Positions 16,916 to 25,248 of a stretch of DNA of 31,826 nucleotides are shown here, piece after piece. A program made the translations under genes and the position numbers. Origin of the DNA: Bacteroides sp. UBA1773. Lineage in GTDB: Bacteria; Bacteroidota; Bacteroidia; Bacteroidales; Bacteroidaceae. The notes under the pieces are model-generated. The model was given only the letters and a program-made list of their open reading frames with translations. It was not told where the DNA came from and did no database searches. The DNA lies in contig DCGR01000091.1 in the NCBI GenBank assembly GCA_002315285.1, positions 1 through 31,826 of the forward strand, written 5' to 3'. The first letter of the stretch is position 1, and each line of letters starts with the position of its first letter.

Positions 16916-17736
16916 TGAAACGGTTTTTCGCACAATTCTATCTTTGGCTACTTTTGATTATGCTTTATGCGCCAATACTCATCATTGCCATTTTCTCGTT
17001 CACAGAGTCCAAAGTGCTGGGGAACTGGTCGGGATTTTCCACACAACTCTATTCTTCCCTGTTCAGCGGAGGGGTGAATGGTTCGATGGTACGGGCCATT
17101 GAGAACACCATGCTGATAGCCATTACCGCAGCCGTACTATCTACCGCACTCGGTACCATCGCAGCCATCGGCATTTTCAATTTGCATGGGCGGAAGAAAA
17201 ACACCATCAACTTCCTGAACAACATCCCGATGCTTAACCCAGACATCATCACGGGTATCTCGCTTTTCATTCTATTTGTGGCTTTGGGCATCTCACAGGG
17301 TTATATCACAGTCATCATTGCCCACATCACGTTTTGCACCCCGTATGTTGTGCTGAGTATCATCCCTAAGCTACAACAAATGAATGCCAATACCTACGAA
17401 GCAGCTCTCGACTTGGGAGCCACCCCTTGGCAAGCATTACGCAAAGTCATCATTCCGGAAATACGACCAGGAATCATCTCCGGTCTGATGCTGGCCTTCA
17501 CCCTTTCCATCGACGACTTTGCTGTAACTCTTTTTACCAAAGGAAACGAGGGGTTGGAAACTTTATCCACCTACATCTACGCCGATGCACGCAAAGGAGG
17601 CCTGACCCCTGAACTACGTTCGCTATCGACCATCATCTTCATCGTGGTCCTTGTACTATTAATTATCATCAACATTCGTTCAAAAAGAAATAAACCAATC
17701 AAAAAAATACGTTGCACCAATGATTTACGTTCGTAA
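16915..17736 (+). CDS. potC: Spermidine/putrescine ABC transporter permease PotC
   Basis: 273 residues, six membrane segments, with the EAA loop EAALDLGATPWQALRKVIIPEIRPGI. It is the second permease of the pair with PotB. DDFAVTLFTKGNEGLETLSTYIYADARKGG near residues 200-230 is typical of PotC. The start overlaps the potB stop by one base and its 3' end overlaps potD by 17 bp. The C-terminus is strongly basic (RSKRNKPIKKIR), as expected for a cytoplasmic tail. Confidence 0.94.
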   Translation: MKRFFAQFYLWLLLIMLYAPILIIAIFSFTESKVLGNWSGFSTQLYSSLFSGGVNGSMVRAIENTMLIAITAAVLSTALGTIAAIGIFNLHGRKKNTINFLNNIPMLNPDIITGISLFILFVALGISQGYITVIIAHITFCTPYVVLSIIPKLQQMNANTYEAALDLGATPWQALRKVIIPEIRPGIISGLMLAFTLSIDDFAVTLFTKGNEGLETLSTYIYADARKGGLTPELRSLSTIIFIVVLVLLIIINIRSKRNKPIKKIRCTNDLRS

Positions 17737-19030
17737 GATTCTAATGTGTGTTGTTGCTGCTTTCTGCCTTATGGCTTGTGGCAACCAAGAAGACCGCAGT
17801 CACATTCTCAAAGTTTACAACTGGGCCGACTATATCGACGAATCGGTCATACCCGAGTTCGAAGAGTGGTACAAGGAACAAACCGGTGAGGAAGTCAAGG
17901 TGATTTACCAATTGTTCGACATCAACGAAATCATGCTTTCGAAGATAGAACGCGGACACGACGACTACGACGTGGTTTGTCCATCGGAATATATCATCGA
18001 GCGAATGCTCCGCAACGACTTGTTGCTGCCTATCAAGCACGATTTCGGAAGCACTCCCGACTACATCGACAACGTGTCACCCTACATCAGACAGCGTTTC
18101 GACAAGATTGACGGTTCAGGCAAGAATGCCAACGACTATGCAGTGGGTTATATGTGGGGAACAACAGGATTCCTTTATAATGCCGACAAGGTACAACGCG
18201 AGGAAGTAAACTCGTGGAGCGCACTCGAAAATCCGAAATTCCATGGCTCCATGCTTCTGAAAGAGGCATTCCGCGATGTGTATAGCGTGCTGCTCACTTA
18301 CCTTCGCTATGATGATTTGAAATCGGGCAAGGTAACTCGCGACCAACTAATGTACGATTCATCAGATGAATCAATTGCCTTGGTGGAAAACTATCTGAAG
18401 AGCATCAGAGATGATGTGGCAGGATGGGAAGCCGATTTCGGAAAGGAAATGATGACAAAGGGAAAGACACTACTCAATCTGTCGTGGAGCGGCGATGCAC
18501 AATGGGCCATAGAGGAAGCGGAAGCCGTAGGCGTAAATCTCGACTATGTAGTACCCGACGAAGGTAGTAACGTATGGTTCGACGGATGGGTAATCCCCAA
18601 ATACGCCAAGAACGTGAAGGCGGCACAATACTTCATCAATTTTCTTTGCCGTTCCGACATTGCTATCCGCAACATGGATGAGATTGGCTACGTAAGCGTT
18701 ATCGGCACTGAAGAAGTGCTGCAATCACGCATTGATACCGAAAACCATGAACCACTCAATGCCTCATACTTCTTCGGAGAAGGACACGACAGCATCTGCA
18801 TCAACCCCGTGCAATATCCCGACCAAGCTGTCATAGACCGATGCGCCATGATGCACGACAGCGGCGACCGCACTGAAGCCATGCTTGCCATGTGGTCACG
18901 CGTGAAAGGCGATAACGCCAGCAATTTCACCTATGTCATCATTCTCATAGCCATTGCATCCTTGGTGACATGGGGCGTTATCAACAAACACAGGAAAGGA
19001 AAACATCATCACAAATCGAGAAACAAGTAG
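17720..19030 (+). CDS. potD: Polyamine-binding lipoprotein PotD with C-terminal membrane segment
   Basis: 436 residues. The N-terminus is a lipoprotein signal with lipobox LMAC, so Cys20 should be lipidated. The binding protein follows (LKVYNWADYIDE, DVVCPSEYIIERML, YMWGTTGFLYN, SWSGDAQWAI), as in PotD/PotF, which deliver polyamines to PotBC. E. coli PotD has 348 residues. The extra length is mostly at the C-terminus, where FTYVIILIAIASLVTWGVI (about 403-421) looks like a transmembrane helix followed by a His/Lys-rich tail (KHRKGKHHHKSR). The protein would then be held to the inner membrane at both ends. The start overlaps potC by 17 bp. The ligand could be putrescine, spermidine or both. Confidence 0.93.
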   Translation: MIYVRKILMCVVAAFCLMACGNQEDRSHILKVYNWADYIDESVIPEFEEWYKEQTGEEVKVIYQLFDINEIMLSKIERGHDDYDVVCPSEYIIERMLRNDLLLPIKHDFGSTPDYIDNVSPYIRQRFDKIDGSGKNANDYAVGYMWGTTGFLYNADKVQREEVNSWSALENPKFHGSMLLKEAFRDVYSVLLTYLRYDDLKSGKVTRDQLMYDSSDESIALVENYLKSIRDDVAGWEADFGKEMMTKGKTLLNLSWSGDAQWAIEEAEAVGVNLDYVVPDEGSNVWFDGWVIPKYAKNVKAAQYFINFLCRSDIAIRNMDEIGYVSVIGTEEVLQSRIDTENHEPLNASYFFGEGHDSICINPVQYPDQAVIDRCAMMHDSGDRTEAMLAMWSRVKGDNASNFTYVIILIAIASLVTWGVINKHRKGKHHHKSRNK

Positions 19031-19055
19031 AAACAGCTTCTTACATACAAAAGAT

Positions 19056-19706
19056 ATGAAGGATTTATTCATCACGAAAATCACCAATGATAAGGTCGCA
19101 GCACACCAGATACCGACAGTGTTCGATGCCTTGCAATTGGAATGGCATCTTATTGACACCCTGAATTGGGCAAAAGAGTTTCCATACGCTCCCAACGTAA
19201 AGTTCCGCATCGCCTACAATGATTCCACACTGCTCCTGCACTACAAAGTCACCGAGAACAGTGTGGCTGCCGTGGCTACTGCCGATGGAGGCTACGTCTG
19301 GGAAGACTCCTGCTGCGAATGTTTCATTCAACCGACCGATGATGGCATCTATTACAACCTGGAATGCAACTGTGCCGGCACCTTGCTCCTTGCGGCTGGC
19401 ACCGAACGCAATGGCAGGACGCCTGCTCCTGAAAACGTACTCAAAAGCATCGACCGCTGGGCATCATTAGGACGTGACAGCTTTGCTGAGCGCAAAGGAG
19501 AGCAAACATGGGAACTGGCCTTGACTGTCCCATTCAGCACTTGGTTCCAACACCACATAGAACATCTCGATGGAATGACCCTGCGCGGCAATTTCTACAA
19601 ATGCGGCGATAAACTCAGTATGCCTCATTTCGTCACATGGAACGCCATCCAGTCGGCGACCCCAGACTACCATCGTCCAGAATATTTCGGAACAATCCAT
19701 TGCTGA
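19056..19706 (+). CDS. CBM9-like (carbohydrate-binding family 9-like) protein
   Basis: 216 residues with no signal peptide or membrane segment. The pattern matches the family 9 carbohydrate-binding-module-like proteins common in Bacteroidota: VKFRIAYNDSTLLLHYKVTE, WEDSCCECFIQP, YYNLECNCAGTLLLAAG, W near 151 (EQTWELALTVPFSTW) and the late RGNFYKCGD with HFVTWNAI. As the protein lacks an export signal, binding of a surface glycan is doubtful and its real task is unknown. Residues with many Cys (CCEC, CNC) are notable. It lies 25 bp after potD and 3 bp before the acyltransferase gene, so it belongs to the same run, but I see no functional tie to polyamines. Confidence 0.75.
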   Translation: MKDLFITKITNDKVAAHQIPTVFDALQLEWHLIDTLNWAKEFPYAPNVKFRIAYNDSTLLLHYKVTENSVAAVATADGGYVWEDSCCECFIQPTDDGIYYNLECNCAGTLLLAAGTERNGRTPAPENVLKSIDRWASLGRDSFAERKGEQTWELALTVPFSTWFQHHIEHLDGMTLRGNFYKCGDKLSMPHFVTWNAIQSATPDYHRPEYFGTIHC

Positions 19707-19709
19707 CAC

Positions 19710-20636
19710 ATGGACATCGGGAAAAAAGTAATTCTAACCCTTGTCAAGGGTTGTCTGACAGCAATTGCATCACTGCCGTTGAATTATCTGTATCTACTCG
19801 GCGATTGCTGCTACCCGATTGTGCGCTGTTACCGTAAGAAAGTAGTCAGAGCGAACCTGCTTTCTTCCTTCCCTGAAAAAAGCATTCAGGAAATCAAAGA
19901 CATCGAGAGACGATTCTACCACTACTTCTGCGATCTGGCAATGGAAACACTGAAGACACTCGCCATCTCCAAAGAAGAAATGATGCGACGAATGACATTC
20001 AGCGGACTTGAGACTCCTGCAAAGAAATTTTCCGCAGGCAGGACCAACCTATTCGTGTTCATGGGACATTTTGGCAACTGGGAGTGGGTGGCATCCCTGC
20101 AGCATTGGACCACATCTTTCTGCAACTGCGCACAAATTTACCATCCACTGTCCAATGAAGTGATCGACCAATTGTTCCTCGACATGCGCAACCAATATGG
20201 AGGTGAATGCATCCCCATGAAAGTGGCCGTACGCACACTTCTCAGACAACGTGCAGAGGGACAAAAGGTGTTGTGCGGATTCATCAGCGACCAACAGCCA
20301 AAGTGGGAGAACATCCACCACTTCACGCCATTCCTCCATCACGACACCGCAGTATTCACAGGAGGCGAACAAATCGGTAAGAAAATGAATGCCATGATGT
20401 ACTATGGACACATGACGCGTCCTAAACGTGGATATTACAACTTTGAACTCATTCCCATAGCCATCAATCCAGCACCAGTGCCCGACTATGAGATTACCGA
20501 CCGCTACATGCAAATGCTCGAAGCCGACATCAACACCCATCCCGAACTTTGGCTTTGGACCCATAAACGATGGAGCCGCACCAAAGAGGAATGGATGAGA
20601 AGACAGGAAAAAGAGAACAAAAACAAAGAATCATGA
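19710..20636 (+). CDS. Lipid A late acyltransferase (LpxL/HtrB family)
   Basis: 308 residues. An N-terminal hydrophobic stretch (about 10-35) anchors it to the inner membrane. The catalytic HX4E motif is His120 to Glu125 in GHFGNWEW, and FISDQQPKW and WLWTHKRWSR are further family motifs. LpxL-type enzymes add secondary acyl chains to Kdo-lipid A; Bacteroidota lipid A is usually penta-acylated and has one such enzyme. The start follows the CBM9-like gene by 3 bp, and the stop overlaps the next start (ATGA). The pairing with a lipid A-type glycosyltransferase supports an outer-membrane lipid role. Acyl-donor preference cannot be read from the sequence. Confidence 0.9.
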   Translation: MDIGKKVILTLVKGCLTAIASLPLNYLYLLGDCCYPIVRCYRKKVVRANLLSSFPEKSIQEIKDIERRFYHYFCDLAMETLKTLAISKEEMMRRMTFSGLETPAKKFSAGRTNLFVFMGHFGNWEWVASLQHWTTSFCNCAQIYHPLSNEVIDQLFLDMRNQYGGECIPMKVAVRTLLRQRAEGQKVLCGFISDQQPKWENIHHFTPFLHHDTAVFTGGEQIGKKMNAMMYYGHMTRPKRGYYNFELIPIAINPAPVPDYEITDRYMQMLEADINTHPELWLWTHKRWSRTKEEWMRRQEKENKNKES

Positions 20637-22354
20637 AGTCAGACAATAAAACATTCTGGTTGCTTTTAGTTGTATGTGTGCTTACCCTCATGCCCTTCCT
20701 CGACTATGAATACAACACCAAGGGAGAGCCCCGCGAGTCGATTGTGTCGTACAGTATGCTGGCAACTCACAACTGGGTGCTTCCGCGCAACAATGGTGGC
20801 GAGATGGCCTACAAACCCCCTTTCTTCCATTGGTGTATCGCAGCCGTGTCTGCCTTGAACGGCAAAGTTACCGAAACGACCTCACGCATACCTTCTGCCG
20901 TGGCATTGATAGTTGTGGTGATGAGCACTTTCATGTTCTTCTCACGTCGCAAAAGCCTGAAAGTGGCATTGTCGAGCGCACTGATTTGCCTCCTTTCGAT
21001 GGAACTACACCGCGCAGGTGGCAACTGCCGAGTGGATATGGTACTCACAGCCCTGTCGGTAGGAGCTTTTTTCCTGCTCTATCGGTGGTATGAACAAGGG
21101 TGTCACCGTCCACCTTTCTGGGCCATCGTGTTGATGGGTCTTGCCACACTCACCAAAGGGCCGGTAGGATTTCTCATTCCTTGTGCCACAACAGGAACAT
21201 TCCTTTTGTTAAAGAGAACCAATTTCTTCGTTGCATTTGGCAAGCTCTTCGCATGCGGACTATTGGCGCTCATTCCATATGCCTTGTGGTTTTATGCAGC
21301 CCATCAACAAGGAGGACAAGAATTTCTCGATCTGATGTACGAGGAAAACATCGGGCGAATGACCAACACCATGGCCTACCAGTCGTGTGTGGAACCATGG
21401 TGGTTCAATCTGCTCACACTTACCTATGGGTTCATCCCCTTTACCCTGTTGCTTGTGTTCGGGTTGTTCAGCATCGACTACTCTCGGATAAAACAATATG
21501 GCAAAGAAAAGAATCATGCCAACCGCTGCTTAAACTGGTTGTTTGGATTGGACAACCTTGACCTGTTCTGCCTATCCTCCGCAGCCATCATCCTCATTTT
21601 CTACACCATCCCCGACTGCAAGCGCAGTGTCTATCTCATGCCCATGTATCCGTTTGTGGCCTATTTCATGGCACGTTTCATGTTGTGGTTGGGCGAACAG
21701 GGCAAGAAGTCGGTAGGAGTCTATACAAGTTTCATTGCCGTGGTGGGCCTGCTTTTGTTTGTCACTTTCATTGTGGTCAGGACAGGAGTCATACCCGACA
21801 ATGTTTTCCAAGGCAAACACGCGCCCGAAAACATTGCCGCCCTCCACAATCTGACAGCGGTGAAACAAGTGTGGGAGTGGCTTATAATCCTTCTGCCCAC
21901 CGTCGTGTGTATGGGCTGGTGGCGATTCCGCCGACAACTGTCAGGAACAAGCCAACTCTTCTACTCCTTCCTTATTGCGCTCACCATCTATATGGCCGTG
22001 GATGGAGTATATAAGCCGGCAGTCCTCAATGGGAAATCAGTAAAGTCCATTGCGGCAGAACTTCGCGAACGTTGCTCTGAAAGCGATGGAGGCATGTATG
22101 AGTATATCGAACAAAGCGTATATTCCAAAGGCGATCCACTCCACTATTTCGAATTGAATTTCTTTTTGAACAATCGCATCGGCAATTTCCATCAAGAAAA
22201 TCCCCAAAAAGGATACCTCCTGATAGGAGCCGAAGACATGCAACTACGCAAAGCTGACTTCGAGAGTCAAGGTTATCGCTTCAATGAAGTGTTCAGCACC
22301 CCACGCCACTTGGCAGGACAACCTCTTAGGGCTTATCAGTTTCAAAAAGAATGA
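20633..22354 (+). CDS. ArnT-like membrane glycosyltransferase (GT83/GT39 type)
   Basis: 573 residues with about a dozen hydrophobic segments and a short periplasmic C-terminal domain. The first loop has FLDYEYNTKGEPRE with the acidic pair and GEMAYKPPFFHW, the pattern of ArnT/PMT enzymes, which transfer a sugar from a polyprenyl phosphate to lipid A or another acceptor on the periplasmic side. LTKGPVGFLIP is a further family motif. An in-frame ATG lies at 20570, but 20633 overlaps the LpxL-type stop as ATGA and gives a normal N-terminus just before the first membrane helix. Sugar and acceptor are unknown; linkage with an LpxL-type gene suggests lipid A. An 11-bp hairpin follows the stop. Confidence 0.85.
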   Translation: MKSDNKTFWLLLVVCVLTLMPFLDYEYNTKGEPRESIVSYSMLATHNWVLPRNNGGEMAYKPPFFHWCIAAVSALNGKVTETTSRIPSAVALIVVVMSTFMFFSRRKSLKVALSSALICLLSMELHRAGGNCRVDMVLTALSVGAFFLLYRWYEQGCHRPPFWAIVLMGLATLTKGPVGFLIPCATTGTFLLLKRTNFFVAFGKLFACGLLALIPYALWFYAAHQQGGQEFLDLMYEENIGRMTNTMAYQSCVEPWWFNLLTLTYGFIPFTLLLVFGLFSIDYSRIKQYGKEKNHANRCLNWLFGLDNLDLFCLSSAAIILIFYTIPDCKRSVYLMPMYPFVAYFMARFMLWLGEQGKKSVGVYTSFIAVVGLLLFVTFIVVRTGVIPDNVFQGKHAPENIAALHNLTAVKQVWEWLIILLPTVVCMGWWRFRRQLSGTSQLFYSFLIALTIYMAVDGVYKPAVLNGKSVKSIAAELRERCSESDGGMYEYIEQSVYSKGDPLHYFELNFFLNNRIGNFHQENPQKGYLLIGAEDMQLRKADFESQGYRFNEVFSTPRHLAGQPLRAYQFQKE

Positions 22355-22368
22355 TTCACATGCCAAGA

Positions 22369-22399
22369 CATGGGATGCAACCTTCGGCTGCATCCCATG
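22369..22399. terminator. Bidirectional hairpin between convergent genes
   Basis: CATGGGATGCA at 22369-22379 pairs perfectly with TGCATCCCATG at 22389-22399, with a loop containing TTCG. It sits between the ends of the convergent ArnT-like and GT2 genes. There is no strong T-tract on either side, so termination is likely but not certain. Confidence 0.6.
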
Positions 22400-22418
22400 C
22401 AGTATTCCAAGTAGCTTC

Positions 22419-23360
22419 TTAGTCCAGAAATTCCTGCACATTATAGTGTGGACGTTGTTTCACTTCCGTATAAATCTTACCAACGTACGCCCCCACACAG
22501 CCCAAGGCTATCAGTGTAACTCCCCCCACAAACCATACCGAAAGGATCAACGAAGCCCATCCATGTACGGCACTTCCCGTGTAAAGCGAATAAACGACAT
22601 AAATGGCAATGAGGATACTGACCAGGATGAACAGGAAACCCGTGAGTGCCACATAGTAGAGAGGCCGGGTGGAAAACGACGTAACCCCATCGAGCGCCAG
22701 TCCGAACATCTTTGCAAGGGTGTACTTCGATGTCCCAGCCTTCCGCTCACTCAGCACATCATCGACAGTGGTGCAAGGAAAACCAATCTGCGGAATCAGT
22801 CCGCGCAAATAAAGATTGCGTTCAGGATAACGCGACAAGGCTTCAACCACCCGTCGGCTCAAGAAGCGGAAATCCGCATGGTTGTAGATAGAGTTTACAC
22901 CCATGGCTGTAAGCATCTTATAGAACATTTGTGCCGACATTCGCTTCATCCACGGGTCGGCCTGCCGCTGCACCTTCACGCCATATACCACATCGTAGCC
23001 ATTAGCATAGGCATCCACCATTTGTTCCACGCATTCCAAGTTGTCTTGAAGGTCAGCATCAATGGTGATCACCGCATCACTCATGTCCTTGGCCGTCATC
23101 ATGCCCGCCAGTATGGCATATTGGTGTCCCACATTGTGGGCAAGGTTCAACCCTTTCACAAAAGCATATCGATGGCGCAGACAAATGATGACATTCCACG
23201 TGTTGTCGTGGCTGCCATCGTTCACGAATAAGGCAAAGCTATCGGCCGAAATCTTTCCCTTCGCTTCTAGTTCGCTAAAAAGCTTGTCGAGCCTTTGGGC
23301 CGACAATCCGAGGATTTCCTCCTCGTTATAACAAGGCAATATGATGGCAAGTCGTATCAT
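22419..23360 (-). CDS. Glycosyltransferase family 2, DPM1/GtrB/ArnC-like
   Basis: 313 residues. The GT-A domain (1-220) has AIILPCYNEEE, FVNDGSHD and the DAD motif at 101-103 (ITIDADLQD) for metal and nucleotide-sugar binding. HNVGHQYAILAG and AGTSKYT fit the polyprenyl-phosphate glycosyltransferase subgroup. Two C-terminal hydrophobic segments (about 232-257 and 266-290) fit GtrB/ArnC enzymes, which charge undecaprenyl phosphate with a sugar for use by a membrane transferase. The ArnT-like enzyme encoded convergently next door is a possible user of that product (inference). It is last of three minus-strand genes, 6 bp after the deacetylase stop. Confidence 0.9.
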   Translation of the reverse strand: MIRLAIILPCYNEEEILGLSAQRLDKLFSELEAKGKISADSFALFVNDGSHDNTWNVIICLRHRYAFVKGLNLAHNVGHQYAILAGMMTAKDMSDAVITIDADLQDNLECVEQMVDAYANGYDVVYGVKVQRQADPWMKRMSAQMFYKMLTAMGVNSIYNHADFRFLSRRVVEALSRYPERNLYLRGLIPQIGFPCTTVDDVLSERKAGTSKYTLAKMFGLALDGVTSFSTRPLYYVALTGFLFILVSILIAIYVVYSLYTGSAVHGWASLILSVWFVGGVTLIALGCVGAYVGKIYTEVKQRPHYNVQEFLD

Positions 23361-23366
23361 TCCAAA

Positions 23367-24149
23367 TCATTCCAAAATCCGGTATTTTGTAAATTCATAA
23401 TATGTAGCGAAAGTCTCACCCCGTGCTTGCAACATTTTTATCAGCCGGTCCAACCTATCCTGCATCTGCTGTCCGCTGTGGTTCCGAATGATGAAAGGCA
23501 TCCGGTATTCCGGATGCTCGTTCAGTTCCACAAACTCCCAAGGATGAAAATAAGTGTTGAAATAGCCATCGTGCCGTAACACGCGCTTCACAAGCCAATG
23601 GTACATCCACTCCGGGAAGTTGTGCAACGAAAGCCAGAACAACGGGATGCGGAACCATGGTGATACCGATGCGGGGATTTGAAACACCCCATCTTTCATG
23701 AAGCATGTGCGTGGGGTTGTGAGGTGCATGTATCGTCCTGGAATCAATGCAGGATTGAGTGATGAGTTGTACTTATAGCCGCTGTCGCGGATGGCTTCAT
23801 CGCTCACTGGGAACATACGTGGTTGGCGATACCCCCAACATGTCACCCCCGTCAGTTGTTCAATAACTGTCTTCGACTCTTTCACGTCCGAAGCCTTGGG
23901 TTGCCAGTGATTGCAACCATGGCAGGCTATTTCGTGACCTTCACGTCTGATTCTTGCCATGGTTTGCGGAGCGTTTTCCGCAAAATTCGAAGTACAAAAA
24001 AAAGTGGCCTTCACTCCATTCTTGCCAAGAATGTCCAAGATGCGATTAGTACCTTCTTCCGATACCTTCACCCCTTCGCACAACGGAAAATCCACCCCAT
24101 GTTCGCGAGGCACATCAAACTCTTCGGTGTCAAAACTAAGCAAAACCAT
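23367..24149 (-). CDS. Polysaccharide deacetylase family protein (NodB fold)
   Basis: 260 residues, no signal peptide. NodB-homology motifs: SFDTEEFD (Asp7 and neighbours), HEIACHGCNH (His77, His81 as metal ligands), GYRQPRMFP (Arg108 region) and YFHPWEF near the end. Members remove N-acetyl or related groups from glycans or lipid-linked sugars; as this one seems cytoplasmic, a lipid-linked or nucleotide precursor is a likely substrate. A TTG at 24176 would add nine residues, but ATG at 24149 has AAAGGAAAAAG just before it and starts right at the conserved strand. Its neighbours are a GT90 and a GT2 enzyme, suggesting one glycan-modifying pathway. Confidence 0.85.
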   Translation of the reverse strand: MVLLSFDTEEFDVPREHGVDFPLCEGVKVSEEGTNRILDILGKNGVKATFFCTSNFAENAPQTMARIRREGHEIACHGCNHWQPKASDVKESKTVIEQLTGVTCWGYRQPRMFPVSDEAIRDSGYKYNSSLNPALIPGRYMHLTTPRTCFMKDGVFQIPASVSPWFRIPLFWLSLHNFPEWMYHWLVKRVLRHDGYFNTYFHPWEFVELNEHPEYRMPFIIRNHSGQQMQDRLDRLIKMLQARGETFATYYEFTKYRILE

Positions 24150-24168
24150 TGTACTTTTTCCTTTATCG

Positions 24169-25161
24169 TCATGCAAAGTTACAAATAAAACGTTTCATGC
24201 ATTGCCCAGTTGCCCAAAAATATTTGGCAAGAACCATTATTTCGATCAAAGTCTCGCGACGGCTATTGCGAAATTGTGCCACATGCTCGTGTGCATGGGC
24301 AATGATGGCCTTGCTTTCGTCGGGATGGGCCAGATAATAACGCACCCGTTCCTCGAGGTCCGAGAAGTCGGGCTTCACCTCGATGTAGTGATAGTTAGGT
24401 TTCAGTTTGCCTTCCATAAACCACGTTTCGTAAGTGGGGCGTGGCATTACTGCGATACTGTTCGACGACATGACCCATTTCAGGTTACTTGCCACATCGT
24501 TGCCCTCGATGGTCATGATGAATTTGTACTTCAAGTGGTCGTAGAGTGTTATCCTCGGCTTACGCCACTCTGGCGGATTGGGTGAGGCGTGTTTGTTCGA
24601 TTCTGCCGCATCGACCAACGGATGGCCGAAATACATTTCCATGAACCGCCTACGATGTGGCTGGAACGCACCTCCTCGGAAAATCACGCGGTCTTCCTTG
24701 TCCTCGAAGTGCCGCTTATCGCGCAGGAAAATGAAATGGCGTGTCCGGTCGAGGTTCAGAACCACCGAGTTGGCATTCTCTTCCTCAATCGGACGGCTCT
24801 TCACGATGCTTGCCATGTCGGGCACATACGTGATGTCGCCAGGCAACATTGCACATTTCAAATGGCCTTCAAACCATCGCGACGTACGAAACAGGTCGTG
24901 GAAATAGGCCGATTGCCCCTTGCGCATCATTCGGCTTAAGCAGGCTACTTCTTGGGACAATCTACAACCCTCCCGTAGCTTATTGTAGTAATCCACACGC
25001 TGGCACACGTAATCCATGTCCTGCCTCCACCGAAGCACACGCACCACCATGGGCAACAAGGTCACATACATGAATCTCGGCACCAAATGCATGGCATAAC
25101 TCTCCACATAGAATTTCAAATTCGAGTTCTTGCCGCTACGTAACAAATATTTTAAGTTCAT
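24169..25161 (-). CDS. Glycosyltransferase family 90 (CAP10/LpsA-like)
   Basis: 330 residues without a signal peptide. The C-terminal half has the CAP10 domain pattern: DRVIFRGG, the basic RRRFMEMYF, YKFIMTIEGNDVASNLKWVMSSNSIAVMP, the E/W-rich YETWFMEGKLKPNYHYIEVKPDFSDLEE, and VRYYLAHPDESKAI. GT90 members transfer xylose or other sugars; bacterial LpsA-type members act in LPS core or O-antigen synthesis. It is the first gene of the minus-strand operon that continues with a NodB-type deacetylase and a GT2 enzyme. The promoter element TACATTTG lies 24-31 bp upstream of ATG. The sugar is unknown. Confidence 0.85.
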   Translation of the reverse strand: MNLKYLLRSGKNSNLKFYVESYAMHLVPRFMYVTLLPMVVRVLRWRQDMDYVCQRVDYYNKLREGCRLSQEVACLSRMMRKGQSAYFHDLFRTSRWFEGHLKCAMLPGDITYVPDMASIVKSRPIEEENANSVVLNLDRTRHFIFLRDKRHFEDKEDRVIFRGGAFQPHRRRFMEMYFGHPLVDAAESNKHASPNPPEWRKPRITLYDHLKYKFIMTIEGNDVASNLKWVMSSNSIAVMPRPTYETWFMEGKLKPNYHYIEVKPDFSDLEERVRYYLAHPDESKAIIAHAHEHVAQFRNSRRETLIEIMVLAKYFWATGQCMKRFICNFA

Positions 25162-25184
25162 TGCCCAACATGTCGATTACTGCA

Positions 25185-25192
25185 CAAATGTA
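25185..25192 (-). promoter_or_regulatory. Promoter -7 element of the GT90 operon
   Basis: On the minus strand this is TACATTTG, matching TAnnTTTG. The expected leader is about 19 nt to ATG at 25161. Its upstream part overlaps the -33 zone of the divergent promoter at 25214-25243. Confidence 0.6.
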
Positions 25193-25213
25193 AGTAATAT
25201 ATTCCATTCCACA

Positions 25214-25243
25214 TTGCCATTCACCCGAAAATATATACTTTTG
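25214..25243 (+). promoter_or_regulatory. Promoter of the LTA-synthase-like gene
   Basis: TTG at 25214-25216, exactly 19 bp, then TACTTTTG at 25236-25243. This is a very good Bacteroidota-type promoter. It ends 5 nt before ATG at 25249, so the mRNA should have little or no leader. Confidence 0.7.
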
Positions 25244-25248
25244 TGGCC

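Noticed and set aside
22284..23231. A 315-codon open frame on the plus strand
   Set aside because: It lies antisense to the clear GT2 gene, has low-complexity His/Arg-rich translation and no known motifs. It is a shadow.
24150..24176. A TTG start for the NodB-type deacetylase
   Set aside because: ATG at 24149 has a good AAAGGA-type site before it and begins at the conserved strand.
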